Shown here one piece after another: positions 1-11,545 of a stretch of DNA of 64,000 bases. This DNA is from Hydractinia symbiolongicarpus (taxonomy: Eukaryota; Cnidaria; Hydrozoa; Anthoathecata; Hydractiniidae), in the NCBI RefSeq assembly GCF_029227915.1, contig NC_079888.1, positions 20,936,001 through 21,000,000 of the forward strand. The letters run 5' to 3'. Each line of letters starts with the position of its first letter. Position 1 is the first letter of the stretch. The notes beneath the pieces are model-generated. The model made no database searches, was not told the DNA's origin, and was given only the letters and a program-made list of their open reading frames with translations. The position numbers were made by a program, and so were the translations under genes.

Positions 1-402
1 GTGGTAGCGCTTCATTTAAGAGTTTAGATAATTAAGTCATTTTTTACTGTGGGACCAATCCTATCCGTTATCGCGCGCTGAAGAAATAGCGACAGTTTTA
101 AAAACTGCATTTCACTGACTTTCTAACGGTGTCAGTCCGTTTGAGTTACAACGGTTGGGTAACATATTCGTACCAACATGTATTTAGCGATATTTTTCTG
201 ATATTACTAGGTTGCATCGCTTTTAACTATGAAACGATTGACTGTGGGACTTAATTGAGCTAACTTTGGACTGTCACCTGATAAATGTGATAAATGAGAC
301 AATTGGACACCAAGAAATAACATTCTTCTTAATTTGACGTGATTGCCGGAACTCAGCGATTACACTGGCCGCTGTGGTAGCGCTTCATTTAAGAATTATG
401 AT

Positions 403-420
403 AAAAAAAGTCATTTTTTT
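403..420. repeat. A7-GTCA-T7 inverted repeat (monomer-internal hairpin)
   Basis: Seven A, then GTCA, then seven T form a perfect 7-bp inverted repeat with a 4-nt loop. The element recurs at the same phase in nearly every monomer, with run lengths varying from about five to nine; these runs cause much of the variation in monomer length. In some monomers (for example 51.68 kb, 53.93 kb) the GTCA centre is changed to TTTA. Such rigid or bent A/T tracts are common in satellites; any role is inferred. Confidence 0.75.
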
Positions 421-499
421 ATTGTGGGACCAATCTTAGCCATTATCGCGCGCTGAGGAAATAGCGACAGTTTCAAAAACTACATTTCATTGACTTTCT

Positions 500-516
500 A
501 ACGGTGTCAGTCCGTT
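500..516. repeat. AACGG-N7-CCGTT dyad (monomer-internal)
   Basis: The perfect 5-bp inverted repeat AACGG TGTCAGT CCGTT is followed 8 bp later by a third AACGG at 525-529. It is conserved in the large majority of monomers. Exceptions change the right arm to CCCTT (monomers near 2.0, 3.1 and 6.1 kb) or to CTGTT (many monomers of the 4.6 kb and 22.2 kb types). A dyad of this kind could be a protein-binding site, but no protein can be assigned from sequence. Confidence 0.6.
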
Positions 517-939
517 TGAGTTACAACGGTTGGGTCACATATTCGTACCAACATGTATTTAGCGATATTTTTCTGATATTACTAGGTTGCATCGCTTTTA
601 ACTATGAAACGATTGACTGTGGGACTTAATTGAGCTAACTTTGGACTGTCACCTGATAAATGTGATAAATGAGACAATTGGACACCAAGAAATATCATTC
701 TTGTTAATTTGACGTGCTTGCCGGAACTCAGCGATTACACTGGCCGCTGTGGTAGCGCTTCATTTAAGAGTTTAGATAAATAAGTCATTTTTTACTGTGG
801 GACCAATCCTATCCGTTATCGCGCGCTGAAGAAATAGCGCCGGTTTCAAAAACTGCATTTCATTGACTTTCTAACGGTGTCAGTCCGTTTGAGTTACAAC
901 GGTTGGGTAACATATTCGTAGCAACATGTATTTAGCGAT

Positions 940-3180
940 ATTTTTCTGATATTACTAGGTTGCATCGCTTTTAACAATGAAACGATTGACTGTGGGACTT
1001 AATTGAGCTAACTTTGGACTGTGACCTGATAAATGTAATAAATAAGACAATTGGACTCCAAGAAATAACATTCTTGTTAATTTGACGTGATTGCCGGAAC
1101 TCAGCGGTTACACTGGGCACTGTGGTAGCTCTTCATTTAAAAATTAAGCTAAAAAAAGTCATTTTTTTACTGTGGTACCTATCCTAGCCGTTAGCGCGCG
1201 TTGAAGAAAAAGCGACAGTTTCAAAAACTACATTTCATTGACTTTCTAACGGTGTCAGTCCGTTTGAGTTGAAACGGTTGGGTGACATATTCGTACCAAC
1301 ATGTATTTAGCGATATTTTTCTGATATTACCAGGTTGCATCGCTTTTAACTATGAAACGATTGACTGTGGGACTTAATTGAGCTAACTTTGAACTGTCAC
1401 CTGATAAATGTGATAAATGAGACAATTGGACACCAAGAAATAACATTCTTCTTAATTTGACGTGATTGCCGGAACTCAACGATTACACTGGCCGCTGTGG
1501 TAGCGCTTCATTTAAGAGTTTCGATAAATAAGTCATTTTTTACTGTGGGACCAATCCTATCCGTTATCGCGCGCTGAAGAAAAAGCGACAGTTTCAAAAA
1601 CTACATTTCATTGACTCTCTAACGGTGTCAGTCCGTTTGAGTTACAACGGTTGGGTCACATATTCGTACCAACATGTATTTAGCGATATTTTTCTGATAT
1701 TACTAGGTTGCATCGCTTTTAACAATGAAACGATTGACTGTGGGACTTAATTGAGCTAACTTTGGACTGTCACCTGATAAATGTGATAAATCAGATAATT
1801 GGACACCAAGAAATAACATTCTTCTTAATTTGACGTGATTGCCGGAACTCAGCGATTACACTTGCCGCTGTGGTTGCGCTTTATTTAAGAGTTTAGATAA
1901 ATAAGTCATTTTTTACTGTGGGACCAATCCTATCCGTTATCGCGCGCTGAAGAAATAGCGACAGTTTCAAAAACTACATTTCATCGACTTTCGAACGGTG
2001 TCAGTCCCTTTCACTTTCAACGGTTTGGTCACAAATACGTACCAACATGTATTTAGCGATATTTTTCTGATATTACTAGGTTGCATCGCTTTTAACAATG
2101 AAACGATTGACTGTGGGACTTAATTTAGCTAACTTTGGACTGTGACCTGATAAATGTGATAAATAAGACAATTGGACTCCAAGAAATAACATTCTTGTTA
2201 ATTTGACGTGATTGCCGGAACTCAGCGGTTACACTGGGCACTGTGGTAGCTCTTCATTTAAAAATTAAGCTAAAAAAAGTCATTTTTTTACTGTGGTACC
2301 TATCCTAGCCGTTAGCGCGCGTTGAAGAAAAAGCGACAGTTTCAAAAACTACATTTCATTGACTTTCTAACGGTGTCAGTCCGTTTGAGTTGAAACGGTT
2401 GGGTGACATATTCGTACCAACATGTATTTAGCGATATTTTTCTGATATTACCAGGTTGCATCGCTTTTAACTATGAAACGATTGACTGTGGGACTTAATT
2501 GAGCTAACTTTGGACTGTCACCTGATAAATGTGATAAATGAGACAATTGGACACCAAGAAATAACATTCTTCTTAATTTGACGTGATTGCCGGAACTCAA
2601 CGATTACACTGGCCGCTGTGGTAGCGCTTCATTTAAGAGTTTCGATAAATAAGTCATTTTTTACTGTGGGACCAATCCTATCCGTTATCGCGCGCTGAAA
2701 AAAAAGCGACAGTTTCAAAAACTACATTTCATTGACTCTCTAACGGTGTCAGTCCGTTTGAGTTACAACGGTTGGGTCACATATTCGTACCAACATGTAT
2801 TTAGCGATATTTTTCTGATATTACTAGGTTGCATCGCTTTTAACTATGAAACGATTGACTGTGGGACTTAATTGAGCTAACTTTGGACTGTCACCTGATA
2901 AATGTGATAAATGAGACAATTGGACACCAAGAAATAACATTCTTTTTAATTTGACGTGATTGCCGGAACTCAGCGATTACACTTGCCGCTGTGGTTGCGC
3001 TTTATTTAAGAGTTTAGATAAATAAGTCATTTTTTACTGTGGGACCAATCCTATCCGTTATCGCGCGCTGAAGAAATAGCGACAGTTTCAAAAACTACAT
3101 TTCATCGACTTTCTAACGGTGTCAGTCCCTTTCACTTTCAACGGTTTGGTCACAAATACGTACCAACATGTATTTAGCAA
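940..3180 (+). repeat. 3-monomer HOR, two copies, period 1121 bp
   Basis: The variant motif GTGGTAGCTCTTCATTTA occurs at 1122 and 2243. AGAGTTTCGATAAATAAG and GTGGTTGCGCTTTATTTA also recur 1121 bp apart. The first copy runs about 940-2060 and the second about 2061-3180. The third monomer of each copy is divergent, with CAGTCCCTTTCACTTTCAAC and GGTCACAAATACGTACC in place of the usual sequence. The boundaries are approximate, because they lie within sequence common to all monomers. Confidence 0.85.
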
Positions 3181-6100
3181 TATTTTTCTGATATTACTTG
3201 GTTGCGTCGCTTTTAACTATGAAACGATTGACTGTGGGACTTAATTGAACTAACTTTGGACTGTCTCCTGATAAATGTGATAAAGGAGACAATTGGACTC
3301 CAAGAAATAACATTCTTGTTAACTTGACATGATTGGCGAAACTCAGCGATTACACTGGGCTCTGTGGTAGCGCTTCATTTAAGAATTAAGATAAAAAAAA
3401 GTCCTTTTTTTATTGTGGGACCAATCCTAGCCGTTATCGCGCGCTAAAGAAATGGTGACAGTTTCAAGAACTACATTTCATTGACTTTCTAACAGTGTCA
3501 GTCCGTTTGAGTAACAACAGTTGGGTGACATATTCGTACCAACATGTATTTAGCGATATTTTTCTGATATTACCAGGTTGCATCGCTTTTAACTATGAAA
3601 CGATTGACTGTGGGACTTAATTGAGCTAACTTTGGGCTGTCACCTGATAAATGTGATAAAGGAGACAATTGGACTCCAAGAAAAAACATTCTTCTTAATT
3701 TGACATGATTGCCGAAACTCAGCGATTACACTGGGCTCTGTGGTAGCGCTTCATTTAAAAATTATGATAAAAAAAGTCATTTTTTTATTGTGGGACCAAT
3801 CCTAGCCATTATCGCGCGCTGAGGAAATAGCGAGAGTTTCAAAAACTACATTTCATTGACTTTCTAACGGTGTCAGTCCGTTTGAGTTTCAATGGTTGTG
3901 TCACATATTGGTACCAACATGAATTTAGCGATATTGTTTTGATATTACTAGGTTGCATCGCTTTTAACAATGAAACGTTGACTGTGGAACTAAATTGAAC
4001 TAACTTAAGACTGTGACCTGATAAATGTGATAAATAAGACAATTGGACTCCAAGAAATAACATTCTTCTTAATTTGACGTGATTGCCGGAACTCAGCGAT
4101 TACACTGGGCTCTGTGGTAGCGCTTCATTTAAGAATTAAGATAAAAAAGTCATTTTTTTATTGTGGGACCAATCCTACCTGTTATCGCGCGCTGAAGAAA
4201 TAGCAACTGTTTCAAAAACTACATTTCATTGACTTTCTAACGGTGTCAGTCCGTTTGGGTTACAACGGTTGGGTAACATATTCGTACCAACATGTTTTTA
4301 GCGATATTTTTCTGATATTACTAGGTTGCATGGCTGTTAACAATGAAACGATTGACTGTGGGACTTAATTGAGCTAACTTTGGACTGTCACCTGATAAAT
4401 GTGATAAATGAGACAATTGGACTCCAAGAAATAACATTCTTGTTAACTTGACGTGATTGCTGGAACTCAGCGATTACACTGGGCACTGTGGTAGCGCTTC
4501 ATTTAAGAATTATGATAAAAAAAGTCATATTTTTATTGTGGCACCAATCCTAGCCATTATCCTGCGCTGAGGAAATAGCGACAGTTTCAAAAACTACATT
4601 TCATTGACTTTCTAACAGTGTCAGTCTGTTTGAGTTTCAACGGTTGTGTCACATATTCATACCAACATGTATTTAGCGATATTTTTTTGATATTACTAGG
4701 TTGCATCGCTTTTAACAATGAAACGTTGACTGTGGGACTTAATTGAACTAACTTTGGACGGTGACCTGATAAATGTGATGAATGAGACAATTGGACTTCA
4801 AGAAATAACATTCTTGTTAACTTGACGTGATTGCCGGAACTCAGCGATTACACTGGGCACTGTGGTAGCGCTTCATTTAAAAATTAAGATACAAAAAGTC
4901 ATTTTTTCATTGTGGGACCAATCCTAGCCGTTATCGCGCGTTAAAGAAATAGCGACAGTTTCAAAAACTACATTTCATTGACTTTCTAACGGTGTCAGTC
5001 CGTTTGAGTTGCAACGGTTGTGTCACATATTCATACCAACATGTATTTAGCGATATTTTTTTGATATTACTAGGTTGCATCGATTTTAACAATGAAACGT
5101 TGACTGTGGGACTAAATTGAACTAACTTTGGACTGTGACCTGATAAATGTGATAAATGAGACAATTGGACTCCAAGAAATAACATTCTTCTTAATTTGAC
5201 GTGATTGCCGGAACTCAGCGATTACACTGGGCTCTGTGGTAGCGCTTCATTTAAGAATTAAGATAAAAGAGTCATTTTTTTATTGCGGGACCAATCCTAG
5301 CCATTATCGCGCGTTAAAGAAATAGCGACAGTTTCAAGAACTACATTTTATTGACTTTCTAACGGTGTCAGTCCGTTTGAGTTGAAACGGTTGGGTGACA
5401 TATTCGTACCAACATGTATTTAGCGATATTTTTCTGATATTACCAGGTTGCATCGCTTTTAACTATGAAACGATTGACTGTGGGACTTAATTGAGCTAAC
5501 TTTGGACTGTCACCTGATAAATGTGATAAATGAGACAATTGGACACCAAGAAATAACATTCTTCTTAATTTGACGTGATTGCCGGAACTCAACGATTACA
5601 CTGGCCGCTGTGGTAGCGCTTCATTTAAGAGTTTCGATAAATAAGTCATTTTTTACTGTGGGACCAATCCTATCCGTTATCGCGCGCTGAAAAAAAAGCG
5701 ACAGTTTCAAAAACTACATTTCATTGACTCTCTAACGGTGTCAGTCCGTTTGAGTTACAACGGTTGGGTCACATATTCGTACCAACATGTATTTAGCGAT
5801 ATTTTTCTGATATTACTAGGTTGCATCGCTTTTAACTATGAAACGATTGACTGTGGGTCTTAATTGAGCTAACTTTGGACTGTCACCTGATAAATGTGAT
5901 AAATGAGACAATTGGACACCAAGAAATAACATTCTTCTTAATTTGACGTGATTGCCGGAACTCAGCGATTACACTTGCCGCTGTGGTTGCGCTTTATTTA
6001 AGAGTTTAGATAAATTAGTCATTTTTTACTGTGGGACCAATCCTATCCGTTATCGCGCGCTGAAGAAATAGCGACAGTTTCAAAAACTACATTTCATCGA

Positions 6101-8175
6101 CTTTCTAACGGTGTCAGTCCCTTTCACTTTCAACGGTTTGGTCACAAATACGTACCAACATGTATTTAGCGATATTTTTCTGATATTACTTGGTTGCGTC
6201 GCTTTTAACTATGAAACGATTGACTGTGGGACTTAATTGAACTAACTTTGGACTGTCTCCTGATAAATGTGATAAAGGAGACAATTGGACTCCAAGAAAT
6301 AACATTCTTGTTAACTTGACATGATTGGCGAAACTCAGCGATTACACTGGGCTCTGTGGTAGCGCTTCATTTAAGAATTAAGATAAAAAAAAGTCCTTTT
6401 TTTATTGTGGGACCAATCCTAGCCGTTATCGCGCGCTAAAGAAATGGTGACAGTTTCAAGAACTACATTTCATTGACTTTCTAACAGTGTCAGTCCGTTT
6501 GAGTAACAACAGTTGGGTGACATATTCGTACCAACATGTATTTAGCGATATTTTTCTGATATTACCAGGTTGCATCGCTTTTAACTATGAAACGATTGAC
6601 TGTGGGACTTAATTGAGCGAACTTTGGGCTGTCACCTGATAAATGTGATAAAGGAGACAATTGGACTCCAAGAAAAAACATTCTTCTTAATTTGACATGA
6701 TTGCCGAAACTCAGCGATTACACTGGGCTCTGTGGTAGCGCTTCATTTAAAAATTATGATAAAAAAAGTCATTTTTTTATTGTGGGACCAATCCTAGCCA
6801 TTATCGCGCGCTGAGGAAATAGCGAGAGTTTCAAAAACTACATTTCATTGACTTTCTAACGGTGTCAGTCCGTTTGAGTTTCAATGGTTGTGTCACATAT
6901 TGGTACCAACATGAATTTAGCGATATTGTTTTGATATTACTAGGTTGCATCGCTTTTAACAATGAAACGTTGACTGTGGAACTAAATTGAACTAACTTAA
7001 GACTGTGACCTGATAAATGTGATAAATAAGACAATTGGACTCCAAGAAATAACATTCTTCTTAATTTGACGTGATTGCCGGAACTCAGCGATTACACTGG
7101 GCTCTGTGGTAGCGCTTCATTTAAGAATTAAGATAAAAAAGTCATTTTTTTATTGTGGGACCAATCCTACCTGTTATCGCGCGCTGAAGAAATAGCAACT
7201 GTTTCAAAAACTACATTTCATTGACTTTCTAACGGTGTCAGTCCGTTTGGGTTACAACGGTTGGGTAACATATTCGTACCAACATGTTTTTAGCGATATT
7301 TTTCTGATATTACTAGGTTGCATGGCTGTTAACAATGAAACGATTGACTGTGGGACTTAATTGAGCTAACTTTGGACTGTCACCTGATAAATGTGATAAA
7401 TGAGACAATTGGACTCCAAGAAATAACATTCTTGTTAACTTGACGTGATTGCTGGAACTCAGCGATTACACTGGGCACTGTGGTAGCGCTTCATTTAAGA
7501 ATTATGATAAAAAAAGTCATATTTTTATTGTGGCACCAATCCTAGCCATTATCCTGCGCTGAGGAAATAGCGACAGTTTCAAAAACTACATTTCATTGAC
7601 TTTCTAACGGTGTCAGTCTGTTTGAGTTTCAACGGTTGTGTCACATATTCATACCAACATGTATTTAGCGATATTTTTTTGGTATTACTAGGTTGCATCG
7701 CTTTTAACAATGAAACGTTGACTGTGGGACTTAATTGAACTAACTTTGGACGGTGACCTGATAAATGCGATGAATGAGACAATTGGACTTCAAGAAATAA
7801 CATTCTTGTTAACTTGACGTGATTGCCGGAACTCAGCGATTACACTGGGCACTGTGGTAGCGCTTCATTTAAAAATTAAGATACAAAAAGTCATTTTTTT
7901 ATTGTGGGACCAATCCTAGCCGTTATCGCGCGTTAAAGAAATAGCGACAGTTTCAAAAACTACATTTCATTGACTTTCTAACGGTGTCAGTCCGTTTGAG
8001 TTGCAACGGTTGTGTCACATATTCATACCAACATGTATTTAGCGATATTTTTTTGAAATTACTAGGTTGCATCGATTTTAACAATGAAACGTTGACTGTG
8101 GGACTAAATTGAACTAACTTCGGACTGTGACCTGATAAATGTGATAAATGAGACAATTGGACTCCAAGAAATAAC
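2372..8175 (+). repeat. 8-monomer HOR, two copies, period 2992 bp
   Basis: Diagnostic variants recur exactly 2992 bp apart, including GAGTTGAAACGGTTGGGTGA (about 2389 and 5380) and AGTTTCGATAAATAAG. The antisense open frames at 3839 and 4587 recur at 6831 and 7579. Upstream of about 5360 the match is lost (CATTTTATTGAC in place of CATTTCATTGAC), and after about 8175 it is lost again (TTGTTAATTTGACCTG in place of TTCTTAATTTGACG). Differences between the copies are scattered single bases. Confidence 0.87.
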
Positions 8176-9559
8176 ATTCTTGTTAATTTGACCTGATTGC
8201 CGGAACTCAGCGATTACACTGGGCACTGTGGTAGCGCTTCATTTAAAAATGAAGATACAAAAAGTCATTTTTTTATTGTGGGACCAATCCTAGCCGTTAT
8301 CGCGCGTTAAAGAAATAGCGACAGTTTCAAGAACTACATTTCATTGACTTTCTAACGGTGTCAGTCCGTTTGAGTTAAAACGGTTGGGTCACATATTCGT
8401 ACCAACATGTATTTAGCGATATTTTTTCGATATTACTAGGTTGCATCGCTTTTAACAATGAAACGTTGACTGTGGGACTTAATTGAGATAACTTTGGGCT
8501 GTCACCTGATAAATGTGATAAAGGAGACAATTGGACTCCAAGAAAAAACATTCTTCTTAATTTGACATGATTGCCGAAACTCAGCGATTACACTGGGCTC
8601 TGTGGTAGCGCTTCATTTAAAAATTATGATAAAAAAAGTCATTTTTTTATTGTGGGACCAATCCTAGCCATTATTGCGCGCTGAGGAAATAGCGAGAGTT
8701 TCAAAAACTACATTTCATTGACTTTCTAACGGTGTCAGTCCGTTTGAGTTTCAATGGTTGTGTCACATATTGGTACCAACATGAATTTAGCGATATTGTT
8801 TTGATATTACAAGGTTGCATCGCTTTTAACAATGAAACGTTGACTGTGGGACTTAATTGAACTAACTTTGGACGGTGACCTGATAAATGTGATGAATGAG
8901 ACAATTGGACTTCAAGAAATAACATTCTTGTTAACTTGACGTGATTGCCGGAACTCAGCGATTACACTGGGCACTGTGGTAGCGCTTCATTTAAAAATTA
9001 AGATACAAAAAGTCATTTTTTTATTGTGGGACCAATCCTAGCCGTAATCGCGCGTTAAAGAAATAGCGACAGTTTCAAAAACTACATTTCATTGACTTTC
9101 TAACGGTGTCAGTCCGTTTGAGTTGCAACGGTTGTGTCACATATTCATACCAACATGTATTTAGCGATATTTTTTTGATATTACTAGGTTGCATCGATTT
9201 TAACAATGAAACGTTGACTGTGGGACTAAATTGAACTAACTTCGGACTGTGACCTGATAAATGTGATAAATGAGACAATTGGACTCCAAGAAATAACATT
9301 CTTCTTAATTTGACGTGATTGCCGGAACTCAGCGATTACACTGGGCTCTGTGGTAGCGCTTCATTTAAGAATTAAGATAAAAGAGTCATTTTTTTATTGC
9401 GGGACCAATCCTAGCCATTATCGCGCGTTAAAGAAATAGCGACAGTTTCAAGAACTACATTTTATTGACTTTCTAACGGTGACAGTCCGTTTGAGTTACA
9501 ACGGTTGGGTCACATATTCGTACCAACATGTATTTAGCGATATTTTTCTGATATTACTA

Positions 9560-11545
9560 GGTTGCATCGCTTTTAACAATGAAACGATTGACTGTGGGAC
9601 TTAATTGAACTAACTTTGGACTGTCTCCTGATAAATGTGATAAAGGAGACAATTGGACTCCAAGAAATAACATTCTTGTTAACTTGACATGATTGGCGAA
9701 ACTCAGCGATTACACTGGGCTCTGTGGTAGCGCTTCATTTAAGAATTAAGATAAAAAAAAGTCCTTTTTTTATTGTGGGACCAATCCTAGCCGTTATCGC
9801 GCGCTAAAGAAATGGTGACAGTTTCAAGAACTACATTTCATTGACTTTCTAACAGTGTCAGTCCGTTTGAGTAACAACAGTTGGGTGACATATTCGTACC
9901 AACATGTATTTAGCGATATTTTTCTGATATTACCAGGTTGCATCGCTTTTAACTATGAAACGATTGACTGTGGGACTTAATTGAGCTAACTTTGGGCTGT
10001 CACCTGATAAATGTGATAAAGGAGACAATTGGACTCCAAGAAAAAACATTCTTCTTAATTTGACATGATTGCCGAAACTCAGCGATTACACTGGGCTCTG
10101 TGGTAGCGCTTCATTTAAAAATTATGATAAAAAAAGTCATTTTTTTATTGTGGGACCAATCCTAGCCATTATCGCGCGCTGAGGAAATAGCGAGAGTTTC
10201 AAAAACTACATTTCATTGACTTTCTAACGGTGTCAGTCCGTTTGAGTTTCAATGGTTGTGTCACATATTGGTACCAACATGAATTTAGCGATATTGTTTT
10301 GATATTACTAGGTTGCATCGCTTTTAACAATGAAACGTTGACTGTGGAACTAAATTGAACTAACTTAAGACTGTGACCTGATAAATGTGATAAATAAGAC
10401 AATTGGACTCCAAGAAATAACATTCTTCTTAATTTGACGTGATTGCCGGAACTCAGCGATTACACTGGGCTCTGTGGTAGCGCTTCATTTAAGAATTAAG
10501 ATAAAAAAGTCATTTTTTTATTGTGGGACCAATCCTACCTGTTATCGCGCGCTGAAGAAATAGCAACTGTTTCAAAAACTACATTTCATTGACTTTCTAA
10601 CGGTGTCAGTCCGTTTGGGTTACAACGGTTGGGTAACATATTCGTACCAACATGTTTTTAGCGATATTTTTCTGATATTACTAGGTTGCATGGCTGTTAA
10701 CAATGAAACGATTGACTGTGGGACTTAATTGAGCTAACTTTGGACTGTCACCTGATAAATGTGATAAATGAGACAATTGGACTCCAAGAAATAACATTCT
10801 TGTTAACTTGACGTGATTGCCGAAACTCAGCGATTACACTGGGCTCTGTGGTAGCGCTTCATTTAAGAATTATGATAAAAAAAGTCATATTTTTATTGTG
10901 GCACCAATCCTAGCCATTATCCTGCGCTGAGGAAATAGCGACAGTTTCAAAAACTACATTTCATTGACTTTCTAACGGTGTCAGTCTGTTTGAGTTTCAA
11001 CGGTTGTGTCACATATTCATACCAACATGTATTTAGCGATATTTTTTTGATATTACTAGGTTGCATCGCTTTTAACAATGAAACGTTGACTGTGGGACTT
11101 AATTGAACTAACTTTGGACGGTGCCCTGATAAATGTGATGAATGAGACAATTGGACTTCAAGAAATAACATTCTTGTTAACTTGACGTGATTGCCGGAAC
11201 TCAGCGATTACACTGGGCACTGTGGTAGCGCTTCATTTAAAAATTAAGATACAAAAAGTCATTTTTTTATTGTGGGACCAATCCTAGCCGTTATCGCGCG
11301 TTAAAGAAATAGCGACAGTTTCAAAAACTACATTTCATTGACTTTCTAACGGTGTCAGTCCGTTTGAGTTGCAACGGTTGTGTCACATATTCATACCAAC
11401 ATGTATTTAGCGATATTTTTTTGATATTACTAGGTTGCATCGATTTTAACAATGAAACGTTGACTGTGGGACTAAATTGAACTAACTTCGGACTGTGACC
11501 TGATAAATGTGATAAATGAGACAATTGGACTCCAAGAAATAACAT
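9560..11545 (+). repeat. Copy of 6.19-8.18 kb at 3368-bp offset (9 monomers)
   Basis: The sequence from about 9560 to 11545 matches 6190-8177 at an offset of 3368 bp, or nine monomers. Matching variants include GTCTCCTGATAAATGTG, ACATGATTGGCGAAACTC, GAAATGGTGACAGTTTC and ATTGGTACCAACATGAAT. A monomer block without a partner (about 8.18-9.56 kb) lies between the two, so the offset changes from eight to nine monomers. This points to an insertion of monomer blocks between successive HOR copies. Confidence 0.8.

Larger units (their letters stand above)
374..748 (+). repeat. Representative satellite monomer
   Basis: This complete monomer (375 bp in this phase) shows the sub-elements present in most others. 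AGCGCT, a 6-bp palindrome, lies at 379-384. A perfect hairpin of seven A, GTCA, seven T spans 403-420. A GC-rich CGCGCGCTGA run follows at about 446-456. A dyad AACGG-7 nt-CCGTT spans 500-516, with a third AACGG at 525-529. The paired GATATT motifs sit around 564-580. Nothing in it resembles a tRNA, a Pol III box pair or a spliced gene. Confidence 0.9.

Noticed and set aside
280-310. Possible hammerhead ribozyme core around CTGATAAATGTGATAAATG
   Set aside because: The conserved core needs CTGANGA and a paired GAAA. Here the first part reads CTGATAA, and the variant GTGATGA lacks the leading C. No matching stems were found on either strand.
540-560. CENP-B-box-like match at ATTCGTACCAAC
   Set aside because: Only the TTCG....A half of the 17-bp box fits. 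The CGGG half is absent on this strand, and no better match was seen on the other.
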